From: Marinibacterium profundimaris
Lineage (GTDB): Bacteria; Pseudomonadota; Alphaproteobacteria; Rhodobacterales; Rhodobacteraceae
Assembly: GCF_002210095.1 (NCBI RefSeq)
Contig: NZ_AQQR01000011.1
Location: forward strand, 1-64,000
Length of the DNA: 64,000 nt
Reading direction: 5' to 3'
Below, piece after piece: positions 24,124 to 30,636 of this stretch. Numbering within the stretch: position 1 is the stretch's first letter; every line of letters starts with the position of its first letter. The notes beneath the pieces were generated by a model, which did no database searches, was not told the origin of the DNA, and was given only the letters and a program-made list of their open reading frames with translations. The position numbers were made by a program, and so were the translations under genes.

Positions 24124-25637
24124 ACACATTTTACGCCGCTCAAGTGGACGGTCAGGCCATTCCCTTCAAGGCCGAGGGCCCGCAGCCGCTGCTGCGCGAA
24201 ATCCCCGAAGGCGAGCCCTATCCCGTGGAAGCGCTGGGGCCGCTCAGGGCGGCCGTGGAAGCGGTGCAGGGGCAGACCCTAGCCCCCATAGCAATCCCTG
24301 CCGCTTCAGCCCTGTCTGTGGCCTCTCTGGCCGTGCAGGGCTTCTGTGACGTGGAGACGCTGGGCGGCGCGCGGCCGCTGTCGCTCTACGCGCTGACCGT
24401 CGCCAGATCCGGGGAGCGGAAATCGTCCTGCGATGCCCCGCTGATGTCCGCCCTGCGCATCTTCGAAAAGGAGCAAGCCAAGGAACGGCGCGACGACGTG
24501 GCCGCATGGGAAAACGCCCATGCCCTCTGGAAAGGGGAACGCGACCGCATTCTGAGCGAGGCCCGGAAGGGCAAAGGCGAAAAGCGGACTGCGGCCGAGG
24601 CGGACCTGGAAGCGCTGGGCAGGGAGCCCAGCGCCCCGCCTTCGCCCGACCGCACGGTGACGGAACCGACTTACGAGGGGCTGACCCGGAAGTTTGCCGA
24701 GGGCATGCCAACCCTTGGTATCTTCTCGGATGAAGGCGGGCAGTTTCTGGGCGGCTTCGCGATGTCGTCGGACAACCGCCAGAAGACCCTGGCCGCGCTC
24801 AATGACCTCTGGCAGGGTAATCCGATCCGGCGCACCCGGGCCGGGGAAGGCTCCTACACACTCTACGGGCGGCGGCTGGCGGTGCATCTCATGGTACAGC
24901 CCAGCGTGGCCCGCGCCTTCATGTCCGACCCCATGGCGGCCGACACCGGGTTTCTGCCCCGGTTCCTGATGTGCGAGCCGCCCAGCGCCATTGGCACCCG
25001 CCTGCAAGCCCATGTCAGGAACGACGGCGTTGCCCTGGCCGCGTTCGCCCATCAGCTTTCCTGCATTCTGGAAACGCCGCTGCCGATGAACATGGAGAGC
25101 CGCGAACTGGAACCCCGTGTTTTGCCCCTGGCGCAGGATGCGCGCGAAATGCTGACCGCCTATTCGGACCATGTGGAAGCGCAACAGGCCCCCGGGGGCG
25201 ACCTCGCCAACGTCACGGGCTACGCCTCCAAGGCGGCAGAACAGGCCGCGCGGATTGCCGGGGTGCTGACCGCATGGGGCGACCTTGACGCCCCTGCCGT
25301 CAGCCTGGACGCCATGGAGGCCGGAATTGCACTAGCCGACTTCTATCTGTCGGAGGCCCGGCGGCTGGCCGATGCCGCGAACGTTTCAGAGGAGATCGAG
25401 CGGGCCGACACGCTGCGCAAGTGGCTACTGGAACGCTGGGAGCACCCCGAGGTGATGCCGAGTGAAGTGGTGCGGCACGCTCCCATTCGGGCCCTTCGCG
25501 AAAGCCCGGCGGCGAAGAAGGCCATTGGTATCCTGGAAAAGTACGGATGGCTGATGCGCCTGCCCGAAGGGGCAGAGGTGCGCGGTGCCGCCCGGAAAGA
25601 AGCCTTTCGCATCGTGGGGGAACGCCATGAAGTTTGA
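24120..25637 (+). CDS. DUF3987 protein (helicase-like replication partner)
   Basis: 505 residues. DUF3987 (YfjI-type) is recognised by 'ALTVARSGERKSSC' (a Walker-A-like loop, residues ~94-104), 'PTYEGLTRKFAEGMPTLGIF', 'SDNRQKTLAALNDLWQG' and 'FLPRFLMCEPPS'. These proteins are thought to be the replicative ATPase partner of the neighbouring primase. An acidic, Lys-rich insertion (residues ~115-180) looks like a coiled coil. The last ~90 residues form a winged-helix-like end. It overlaps the primase by 4 bp and the next gene by 11 bp. Confidence 0.85.
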   Translation: MNTFYAAQVDGQAIPFKAEGPQPLLREIPEGEPYPVEALGPLRAAVEAVQGQTLAPIAIPAASALSVASLAVQGFCDVETLGGARPLSLYALTVARSGERKSSCDAPLMSALRIFEKEQAKERRDDVAAWENAHALWKGERDRILSEARKGKGEKRTAAEADLEALGREPSAPPSPDRTVTEPTYEGLTRKFAEGMPTLGIFSDEGGQFLGGFAMSSDNRQKTLAALNDLWQGNPIRRTRAGEGSYTLYGRRLAVHLMVQPSVARAFMSDPMAADTGFLPRFLMCEPPSAIGTRLQAHVRNDGVALAAFAHQLSCILETPLPMNMESRELEPRVLPLAQDAREMLTAYSDHVEAQQAPGGDLANVTGYASKAAEQAARIAGVLTAWGDLDAPAVSLDAMEAGIALADFYLSEARRLADAANVSEEIERADTLRKWLLERWEHPEVMPSEVVRHAPIRALRESPAAKKAIGILEKYGWLMRLPEGAEVRGAARKEAFRIVGERHEV

Positions 25638-26139
25638 CCTCAAGGCGGCCCGCGCCCGTATCGAGGGGAAATCAGGTTCAGAGGGTCCGGGCGGTGCTAT
25701 TCATGCTATTTGTGCTATTCCAGCGCCCCCGAATAGCACGAATAGCACAAATAGCACGGCAGGGGCCGCCTGCGTCGAAATCGAACGGCCGCAGGGCGCG
25801 GCGGATGTGCCCAGCCCTGGGAACCTGACAAAACCTGACATCGCAACGGCCAAGCAACGGGCCCGGCAGCCCAGTGCAGAGGCTACGCCGCGATTACCAC
25901 GCGACACGCCCTCGAAACTGGAAAACGCGGCAACCCGGCCCCAGCCCTTGGAGCCTTCGCGGCAGGACGCAGAAACCTTCCCGCATGGCCTATCCGTAGG
26001 AGGCAGCCCGCTCACCTGGACGGGCCGGGTGGTCAGCCTGGACACATGGCGAAGGCTATCCGAATGGGAGCGCCACGGGCCGAACGGGAGGCTCTGGAAC
26101 GGCATCACTGGCCAGTGGGAAGACGGGGGCGGGGCATGA
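25627..26139 (+). CDS. Low-complexity island protein with NST repeats
   Basis: 170 residues. The start at 25,627 lies inside the DUF3987 gene (11-bp overlap). The first 20 residues are charged ('MKFDLKAARARIEGKSG'), followed by 'AIHAICAIPAPPNSTNSTNS', encoded by a large DNA hairpin. A long Pro/Ala/Thr-rich, probably disordered middle comes next, then an end 'LSEWERHGPNGRLWNG' that recurs in small proteins after DUF3987 in other elements. Function unknown. Confidence 0.6.
   Translation: MKFDLKAARARIEGKSGSEGPGGAIHAICAIPAPPNSTNSTNSTAGAACVEIERPQGAADVPSPGNLTKPDIATAKQRARQPSAEATPRLPRDTPSKLENAATRPQPLEPSRQDAETFPHGLSVGGSPLTWTGRVVSLDTWRRLSEWERHGPNGRLWNGITGQWEDGGGA
25694..25757. repeat. Hairpin of TGCTATT repeats inside a coding region
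   Basis: The left arm (25,694-25,720) has three TGCTATT units at 9-bp spacing. The right arm (25,731-25,757) has three AATAGCA units. The 27-bp arms pair at 24 of 27 positions around a 10-nt loop (CAGCGCCCCC). Within it, GCTATTTGTGCTATTC has a perfect 16-bp reverse complement. The 9-bp period equals three codons, giving the NST repeat. It may be an iteron/origin or a slippage-grown repeat. Confidence 0.85.
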
Positions 26140-26567
26140 GCATGAACCGCGCCCAGCGCAAGGCAATGCAACGCCGCACCGGGATCGGCCCGGCCAAGCT
26201 GGCCCGCCACTGCTACGACATTCGCGGCGATGCCCTGGTGCGGGTTTCGGACCCGGCTGCCGTGGCAGTGCTCACCCGGGCCTTCACGCTGCTGTTGTGC
26301 TCCGGTGGTCTTCCGGTTGCCATCGAAGTGACCCCCGACGAGGCTCGGGCTTTCCCGCGCTTCCGGGACAACCCTGCCGGGCTGGGCGTGACGTGGCTTG
26401 CCGTTGGTTTCGACAGTGAGGGCAGAGCGTCCTACGCCTTGCAGACCGCGAATTGCGAGGATGGCGCACTGGCCTCCGAGGCTGCCCGAGTGCTGGCCTG
26501 CGCCAAGCTGGCGGAGGTTTGCGCCACGCCGGGGTTTCCAATCTGCAAGACGAGGGGGCGCGCATGA
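26136..26567 (+). CDS. Island protein of unknown function
   Basis: 143 residues. The start at 26,136 overlaps the previous stop (ATGA) and the stop overlaps the next start, so the gene is certainly part of the replication operon. The N-terminus is basic ('MNRAQRKAMQRRTG'). The middle 'AVLTRAFTLLLCSGGLPVAIEV' looks like a buried helix-strand unit. I recognise no domain. Confidence 0.6.
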   Translation: MSMNRAQRKAMQRRTGIGPAKLARHCYDIRGDALVRVSDPAAVAVLTRAFTLLLCSGGLPVAIEVTPDEARAFPRFRDNPAGLGVTWLAVGFDSEGRASYALQTANCEDGALASEAARVLACAKLAEVCATPGFPICKTRGRA

Positions 26568-27052
26568 CCGGGGCTGAACTGGCGGCAATTCGCAAGGCGG
26601 CCGGGCTGTCGCAAACCGCCCTCGCCAAGCGCGTGGGCATCGGGCGGCATGCCGTCTCTTATTGGGAAACCAAGTCCGAGGTGGACCGGCGCGCCTGGGC
26701 GGTGGACCGTATGGCCGAAGTGCTGCCCCTGCCGGATATACCCCGCATCACACGCCCGCATGCGGGGTGGGCTGATAAGCTCGAAGCCGAGACCAAGACG
26801 CGGGAGGCGGCATTCAGGGCCCAGGTCTCGAAGTGGGAAAGACAGCAAGCCGAAGCGGCGGCAAAGCGGCGAGTTCGTTGCGGGGCCAAGACCCGGAAAG
26901 GTACGCCTTGCCGTGCGAAGTCCCTGCCGGGCAAGAGGCGTTGCAAGTTTCACGGGGGCATGTCCACCGGGGCACGGACGCCAGAGGGCATTGAACGTAT
27001 CCGTGAAGCGCAGCGGCGGCGCTGGGCGCGATGGAAGGCAGAGCGGGAATAG
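26564..27052 (+). CDS. XRE-type HTH fused to a HGG zinc-like domain
   Basis: 162 residues. Residues ~3-60 are a Cro/CI (XRE) helix-turn-helix ('IRKAAGLSQTALAKRVGIGR', 'VSYWE'). After a charged coiled coil comes 'CGAKTRKGTPCRAKSLPGKR', then 'RCKFHGGMSTG', a Cys/His mini-domain widespread in prophages and islands ('HGGxSxGxxTxEG'). It is probably a DNA-binding regulator of the operon it ends. It overlaps the upstream gene by 4 bp and is followed at once by a hairpin. Confidence 0.8.
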   Translation: MTGAELAAIRKAAGLSQTALAKRVGIGRHAVSYWETKSEVDRRAWAVDRMAEVLPLPDIPRITRPHAGWADKLEAETKTREAAFRAQVSKWERQQAEAAAKRRVRCGAKTRKGTPCRAKSLPGKRRCKFHGGMSTGARTPEGIERIREAQRRRWARWKAERE

Positions 27053-27069
27053 AGGGTTTTTGCCCTCTA
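27050..27069 (+). terminator. Hairpin at the end of the replication operon
   Basis: TAGAGGG-TTTTTG-CCCTCTA: a 7-bp perfect stem that includes the stop codon TAG of the XRE-HGG gene. No long T-run follows (TTAAAAGG), so it is a weak intrinsic terminator or an mRNA-end stabiliser. Confidence 0.5.
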
Positions 27070-27461
27070 TTAAAAGGGCTCCCGGGGCGTCGAACCACTG
27101 CCGCAAGCCGGTTGATAAAAGTTGTCATCCCGAGCCTGCCGCCCCGTAATGGGGTCTTACATTTCGGCACTTGATAAAAAATCAAAGAAATCAAGTTGGC
27201 GGTTGCCGGATTTCCGGACCAATGTGCGCGCGGGATGAGGTGTTGCGCGGGGCGCGGGCATATCACTGAAAGCAGAGATAGGGGCTGCCGGGTTTCGGCA
27301 CAGGTGCGCGCCTGGGATGAGGTGTTAGGCCATGCCTAAACCCTAAGATTACCCTAATGCGCTGGGCGCGCGGGCGGAGCCAATACCGGTCATGCACGAC
27401 AGGACCGCAACCCTAGATTCGGGTTCTTCTTTCTCTGTCACGGAAAAAATCTTTGGGGCGG
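27070..27461. other. Non-coding control region of the island
   Basis: About 390 bp without a gene, between two convergent blocks. It holds an imperfect 44-bp direct repeat (27,201-27,244 and 27,283-27,326; both end in GGGATGAGGTGTT) and a perfect palindrome TTAGGCCATGCCTAA (27,325-27,339). A replication origin or a packaging site would be plausible here. Confidence 0.5.
27201..27326. repeat. Two 44-bp direct repeats in a non-coding gap
   Basis: Copy 1 is 27,201-27,244 and copy 2 is 27,283-27,326. Both have the layout GG(T/C)TGCCGG...GTGCGCGC...GGGATGAGGTGTT. They are separated by 38 bp and lie outside genes. Confidence 0.6.
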
Positions 27462-27686
27462 TCACTTCCGCATGTCTTCGGGGCGCGGCTCCGCAATGTA
27501 TGCCTTACCATCCTTTTCGCTCTTCCATGGGTTCCCGAATGCCTTCGGGTGCTCCGGCTCTTGGCCTCCGGCAACATCCGCCTTCACGGCGCGCCGTTCC
27601 CGGCGATGCTCTGCGACCTTGAACGCTTTGTCACTGATGGCCGTCGTGATGCCCCCGGCGGGCGTTTTCTTACGTGACCGGCTCAC
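27462..27686 (-). CDS. Small basic island protein
   Basis: 74 residues from the GTG at 27,686, which overlaps the upstream stop (GTGA) and has GGAGGG 7 nt before it. It begins 'VSRSRKKTPAGGITTAISDK', followed by 'HRRERRAVKA'. This type of short basic protein is common in Rhodobacterales phages and islands. It may bind nucleic acid. Last gene of the minus-strand trio led by the XRE repressor. Confidence 0.6.
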   Translation of the reverse strand: MSRSRKKTPAGGITTAISDKAFKVAEHRRERRAVKADVAGGQEPEHPKAFGNPWKSEKDGKAYIAEPRPEDMRK

Positions 27687-27910
27687 TTCTCTACCCTCCA
27701 AATAGCTTGATACAGATCCGCCAGAGCGTCCCCGATACCTTCAGCCTTCGCCTTCAAGTCTTCGCGTTCTTGGATGAATGGGTGTTCCTGAACGAAATCC
27801 GCAAAGTGCTGGCCCACAACAAAGGCTCTGTCGCCCGCTTCATGCTGAAAGCCTGGGAACGCATCGCCGATTGTGCGGGGTCCTTCCATGTCGTCAATGT
27901 CGTCGGTCAT
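27683..27910 (-). CDS. Small acidic island protein
   Basis: 75 residues, acidic, mostly helical ('GQHFADFVQEHPFIQEREDLKAKAEGIGDALADLYQ'). The ATG at 27,910 overlaps the stop of the XRE gene (27,907-27,909), so it is coupled. No known family. The acidic protein followed by a basic one could form a complex, but that is a guess. Confidence 0.6.
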   Translation of the reverse strand: MTDDIDDMEGPRTIGDAFPGFQHEAGDRAFVVGQHFADFVQEHPFIQEREDLKAKAEGIGDALADLYQAIWRVEK

Positions 27911-28143
27911 TCCTTCACCTCCAATGCAACACCCGGACCCGTTGCGACTTGCCCCCCTTCGAGGAATTGGACGCCCTGGGCTTCGAGCGCGCGCCGAATG
28001 GCTTCAGCGCTGGATAGCTGCAAGCCGCTCTTGCCCGTCTCAAATCGGTTGATTGTCGTGAAGGATACGCCCGCCTGCGCCGCCAATTCCCGGACGCCGA
28101 GCCCAAGAGCCGCGCGCGCCATTCTTACCTGTTCCGGCTTCAT
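27907..28143 (-). CDS. XRE-family repressor
   Basis: 78 residues, almost all a Cro/CI-type HTH ('VRMARAALGLGVRELAAQAGVSFTTINRFETGK') with the short C-terminal strand 'LEAQGVQFLEGGQVATG' usual in such stand-alone regulators. It faces away from 28,250 across a region with four CGCTTAC sites, so it probably represses its own operon and the rightward genes, like a phage lysogeny switch. Confidence 0.85.
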   Translation of the reverse strand: MKPEQVRMARAALGLGVRELAAQAGVSFTTINRFETGKSGLQLSSAEAIRRALEAQGVQFLEGGQVATGPGVALEVKE

Positions 28144-28144
28144 T

Positions 28145-28224
28145 CGCTTACCTTGTTGCCAAATGCGCTTACAGGGTAGTTGACTTATCGCTTACCCTGT
28201 ACCATATCTATAACTCAGTAAGCG
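28145..28224. promoter_or_regulatory. Divergent control region with four CGCTTAC sites
   Basis: The heptamer CGCTTAC occurs at 28,145-28,151, 28,166-28,172 and 28,189-28,195, and its reverse complement GTAAGCG at 28,218-28,224. A rightward promoter TTGACT (28,180-28,185), 17 nt, CATATC (28,203-28,208) overlaps the third site, which lies between the two boxes. Binding of the adjacent XRE protein there would block transcription. Confidence 0.6.
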
Positions 28225-28249
28225 AAAACGCAAACAAGGTTATAGACCC

Positions 28250-28558
28250 ATGACCATAGACCGCGCCGAACTGTTCCGCCTTGCATGGGCCTGGGCAAAG
28301 CAAGACCTCTGGTCCCGCCGCCTGCCTGCCTCGCACCTTCGCGGCCTGTTCCGTGAAGCTCTGAAACGCGCATGGGCTGACCTGAAGCGCACCGCCGCGC
28401 GGCTGGCCGCCCAGCGCAAGACGACCGCCGCCACCCGCCCGGCCGCTCAAATCCAGACCGACATCCTTGTGCTCGAATGTAAGGACCGCCTGCACGGCTC
28501 CGACTGGCAGCGCCTCGACGCTCTCCGGGCGGAACTCATGGCGGCACACGCAGCCTGA
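28250..28558 (+). CDS. Island protein of unknown function
   Basis: 102 residues, helical and basic ('LFRLAWAWAKQDLWSRR', 'LKRAWADLKRTAARLAA', 'RLDALRAELMAAHAA'), with no signal peptide. First gene right of the operator region, so its expression should depend on the XRE repressor. This is the position of early genes such as Cro-like or anti-repressor proteins in phage switches, but no such motif is visible. Confidence 0.6.
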   Translation: MTIDRAELFRLAWAWAKQDLWSRRLPASHLRGLFREALKRAWADLKRTAARLAAQRKTTAATRPAAQIQTDILVLECKDRLHGSDWQRLDALRAELMAAHAA

Positions 28559-28591
28559 CCTTTTCCCGAACCAACAAGCGAGAGAACCACC

Positions 28592-28960
28592 ATGACCCAC
28601 AATCTGACCCGCCGCGCCTTGCTGGCTGCCGCTCCTGCCGGGGGTATTGCCATGATGGCAACGACAGGGGGCGGTACACAGTACCCGCCCCAAGCCGAGG
28701 ATGGACCATTCTTGGTGGACCTGACGAACCGGCCCGGGGATGTGGCATTGTGCTACCCGTGCGATGAAATCGTTCACGCGCTCGCGTATGTGACCGCCGA
28801 TGGGGCGCTTATCTACGGGGAAGGCAACCGGGCCAACCTTGGCGATGGCTGGCGCAGGCTTGACCCCGGAGAAATCGAAGTGATTGGGCGGGTGGCCTCG
28901 CTCCACTCGAAGGACCGGCGTGGTTGGTTCACTTACGGAAGCGGTGAGTTGGCAGGCTGA
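28592..28960 (+). CDS. Exported protein of unknown function, Tat-like signal
   Basis: 122 residues. The N-terminus 'LTRRALLAAAPAGGIAMMA' has a twin-Arg and hydrophobic stretch like a Tat signal. The mature part is 'DVALCYPCDEIVHALAYVTADGALIYGEGN' with a vicinal 'CYPC' pair. No family recognised. Follows the previous gene by 33 bp. Confidence 0.55.
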   Translation: MTHNLTRRALLAAAPAGGIAMMATTGGGTQYPPQAEDGPFLVDLTNRPGDVALCYPCDEIVHALAYVTADGALIYGEGNRANLGDGWRRLDPGEIEVIGRVASLHSKDRRGWFTYGSGELAG

Positions 28961-29230
28961 GGCCCCTACGGACGCAGACAACGCAAGACGGACAGGCCCT
29001 GCCCAGCGCGGGGCCTTTCGTTTTGGGCAGAGCTTCACCGGCGCCAACCGGTCAGGCTCGCGCGTCTCGTGGGATAGTTTTCAATGGCAACAGTGCGACC
29101 GCGTACTGCTTTCGGGCTTCGGTGTCGCAACACAATGCTACGGCATGTTTCGAATTGCATCGTTATAGACTTCATGCGCATTCATCTTCTACCGTACTGA
29201 ATCTAACGCAATTTGCATGGACCAATACCA

Positions 29231-30295
29231 ATGAGCGGATTCGAGAGCGCTATCGCGGCACTGGCAGAAAGAGTGAAAGAGCACTCGGAGACAATCCAAA
29301 CGGAGGAAGCGGTGAAGACCTCTGTCGTCCTCCCTTTCCTTCAGGCGTTGGGCTATGATGTTTTCAATCCCGCAGAGGTGGTGCCAGAGTTCACGGCAGA
29401 TACCATCGGCAAGAAGGGCGAGAAGGTTGACTACGCCATTAACAAAGCCGGTGAAGTTTCGATCCTGATTGAATGCAAGGGTTTGAGCACACAACTCAAC
29501 GAAAAGCACCTCGCCCAACTCTATCGCTACTTCACGGTGACCAACGCACGTTTTGCCATGCTGACCAACGGCCGAGAGTATCGTTTCTTCACAGACTTGG
29601 ACGAGAGCCACCGCTTGGACAAGCGCCCCTTCTTTGTCTTTGACCTGCTCGACTACAATCCGGGTTCCATCTCGGAACTGGCGAAATTCTCTAAGTCTTC
29701 CTTCGATGTAGACAACATTCTGCTTCAAGCGGAACGGCTCAAGTACGTTTCAGCCATCAAAAAGGTTCTCGAAGATTGGATCGATCAACCGTCTGATGGC
29801 CTAGTGAGACTGGTCGCAGCCGAGGTTCACGAAGGACGCTTGTCTCAGCCGGTCAAAGAAACAATCGGTACTGCCCTCAGCGCGGCATTCAAGGAAATCG
29901 TGAGAGACCGAGTAAGAGGCCGGTTGAATTCGGCTCTAGAAGACCCGGTTCCCGAACAAACGCCGCACAATGAGCCCGACCATGTGCAGCCTAGCGACAC
30001 TGGCGTTGTAACAACACAGGAAGAGATAGAAGGCTGGCTCACGATTAAGGCCATTCTCCGCGAAACGGTTGATACAGACAGGATTTTCATGCGGGACGCC
30101 AAGAGTTACTGCGCGGTGCTCCTGGACGACAACAACCGCAAACCCATCGCCAGGCTTCACTTCAATGGAGCAAAGAAGAAATACATCGGTCTGTTTGACG
30201 GCGAAGCCGAAGAACGTGTGGAAATGGAATCGATGAAGGACTTCTTTGCGCTGGCGGACCGTGTGAAGGCCGCTGTCGCGAAGTACGACGAGTAG
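29231..30295 (+). CDS. Solitary HSDR_N-type nuclease (type I restriction R N-terminal domain)
   Basis: 354 residues from ATG 29,231. The N-terminal ~150 form the PD-(D/E)xK nuclease of HsdR: D67 ('EKVDYAI'), E81-C-K83 ('ILIECKG'), then the Q/Y motif 'QLYRYF', preceded by the typical 'EEAVKTSVVLPFLQALGYDVFNPAEV'. There is no helicase part or hsdM/hsdS. The C-terminal ~100 ('GWLTIKAILRETVDTDR', 'IARLHFNGAKKKYIGLF') recur in stand-alone members. Lower GC than the neighbours and its place beside attR mark it as cargo. An anti-phage or regulatory DNA-cleaving role is likely. Confidence 0.8.
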   Translation: MSGFESAIAALAERVKEHSETIQTEEAVKTSVVLPFLQALGYDVFNPAEVVPEFTADTIGKKGEKVDYAINKAGEVSILIECKGLSTQLNEKHLAQLYRYFTVTNARFAMLTNGREYRFFTDLDESHRLDKRPFFVFDLLDYNPGSISELAKFSKSSFDVDNILLQAERLKYVSAIKKVLEDWIDQPSDGLVRLVAAEVHEGRLSQPVKETIGTALSAAFKEIVRDRVRGRLNSALEDPVPEQTPHNEPDHVQPSDTGVVTTQEEIEGWLTIKAILRETVDTDRIFMRDAKSYCAVLLDDNNRKPIARLHFNGAKKKYIGLFDGEAEERVEMESMKDFFALADRVKAAVAKYDE

Positions 30296-30458
30296 CGCCG
30301 ATTCTGTCGCTTACGCCAGTACCGCCACAGGAAAACCTCCAACCGAAGACGGCTTCTCTGTGTCGCACCACATTGCGTTCAAGCGCAAATGGCATGGCGG
30401 GTCGGTAGGTGGGTAAGGCAACCATTTCGCCATTTTTGTCAACAAAATCAAAGGCGGA

Positions 30459-30472
30459 TGGCGGAGACGAAG
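30459..30472 (+). other. attR: 3' end of tRNA-Ser
   Basis: TGGCGGAGACGAAG, the last 14 nt of tRNA-Ser on the opposite strand, matching 19,175-19,188. The element restores or keeps an intact tRNA at this end. Confidence 0.85.
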
Positions 30473-30548
30473 GGATTCGAACCCTCGAGACGGTTTCCCG
30501 CCTACTCCCTTAGCAGGGGAGCGCCTTCGACCACTCGGCCACGTCTCC
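30459..30548 (-). tRNA. tRNA-Ser (anticodon GCT)
   Basis: 90 nt on the minus strand. It begins GGAGACGTGGCCGAGTGGTC, with acceptor stem GGAGAC pairing with GTCTCC, and a D-loop. The anticodon loop CTGCTAA gives anticodon GCT. A long variable arm is typical of Ser tRNAs, and the T-arm is GAGGGTTCGAATCCC. The 3' CCA is encoded (30,459-30,461). It reads Ser AGC/AGU codons. Its 3' end is the attachment site of the island to the left. Confidence 0.96.
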
Positions 30549-30636
30549 GTCGGTCGGTCTAGTCGGTCGGACCATGGAGGACAAGCCCAAACGTCACCAA
30601 AATTTTGCATCCCCGCGCGGAATGCACCGACCGCGC

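Larger units (their letters stand above)
19175..30472 (+). mobile_element. Integrative island in tRNA-Ser(GCT), satellite-like
   Basis: An 11.3-kb element bounded by a perfect 14-bp direct repeat (TGGCGGAGACGAAG). The right copy is the 3' end of tRNA-Ser, including its encoded CCA. Gene order: tyrosine recombinase, unknown, AlpA-like, small wHTH, micro-ORF, TOPRIM/topo VI-A-like, primase, DUF3987, three small genes (one XRE), a divergent XRE-controlled trio, two small genes, HSDR_N nuclease. There are no capsid, tail, mating-pair or relaxase genes. This fits a phage satellite (PICI/P4-like) or a minimal integrative element. The integrase lies at the end away from the intact tRNA, which is less common but known. 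Confidence 0.75.

Noticed and set aside
27462-28143. Toxin-antitoxin system (XRE plus two small genes)
   Set aside because: Neither partner has a known toxin motif; the layout fits a repressor operon better.
11602-30472. One complete prophage from the tail genes to the tRNA
   Set aside because: The tail module lies outside the att pair, in opposite orientation, and lacks head, terminase and upstream tail genes; the island has its own boundaries.
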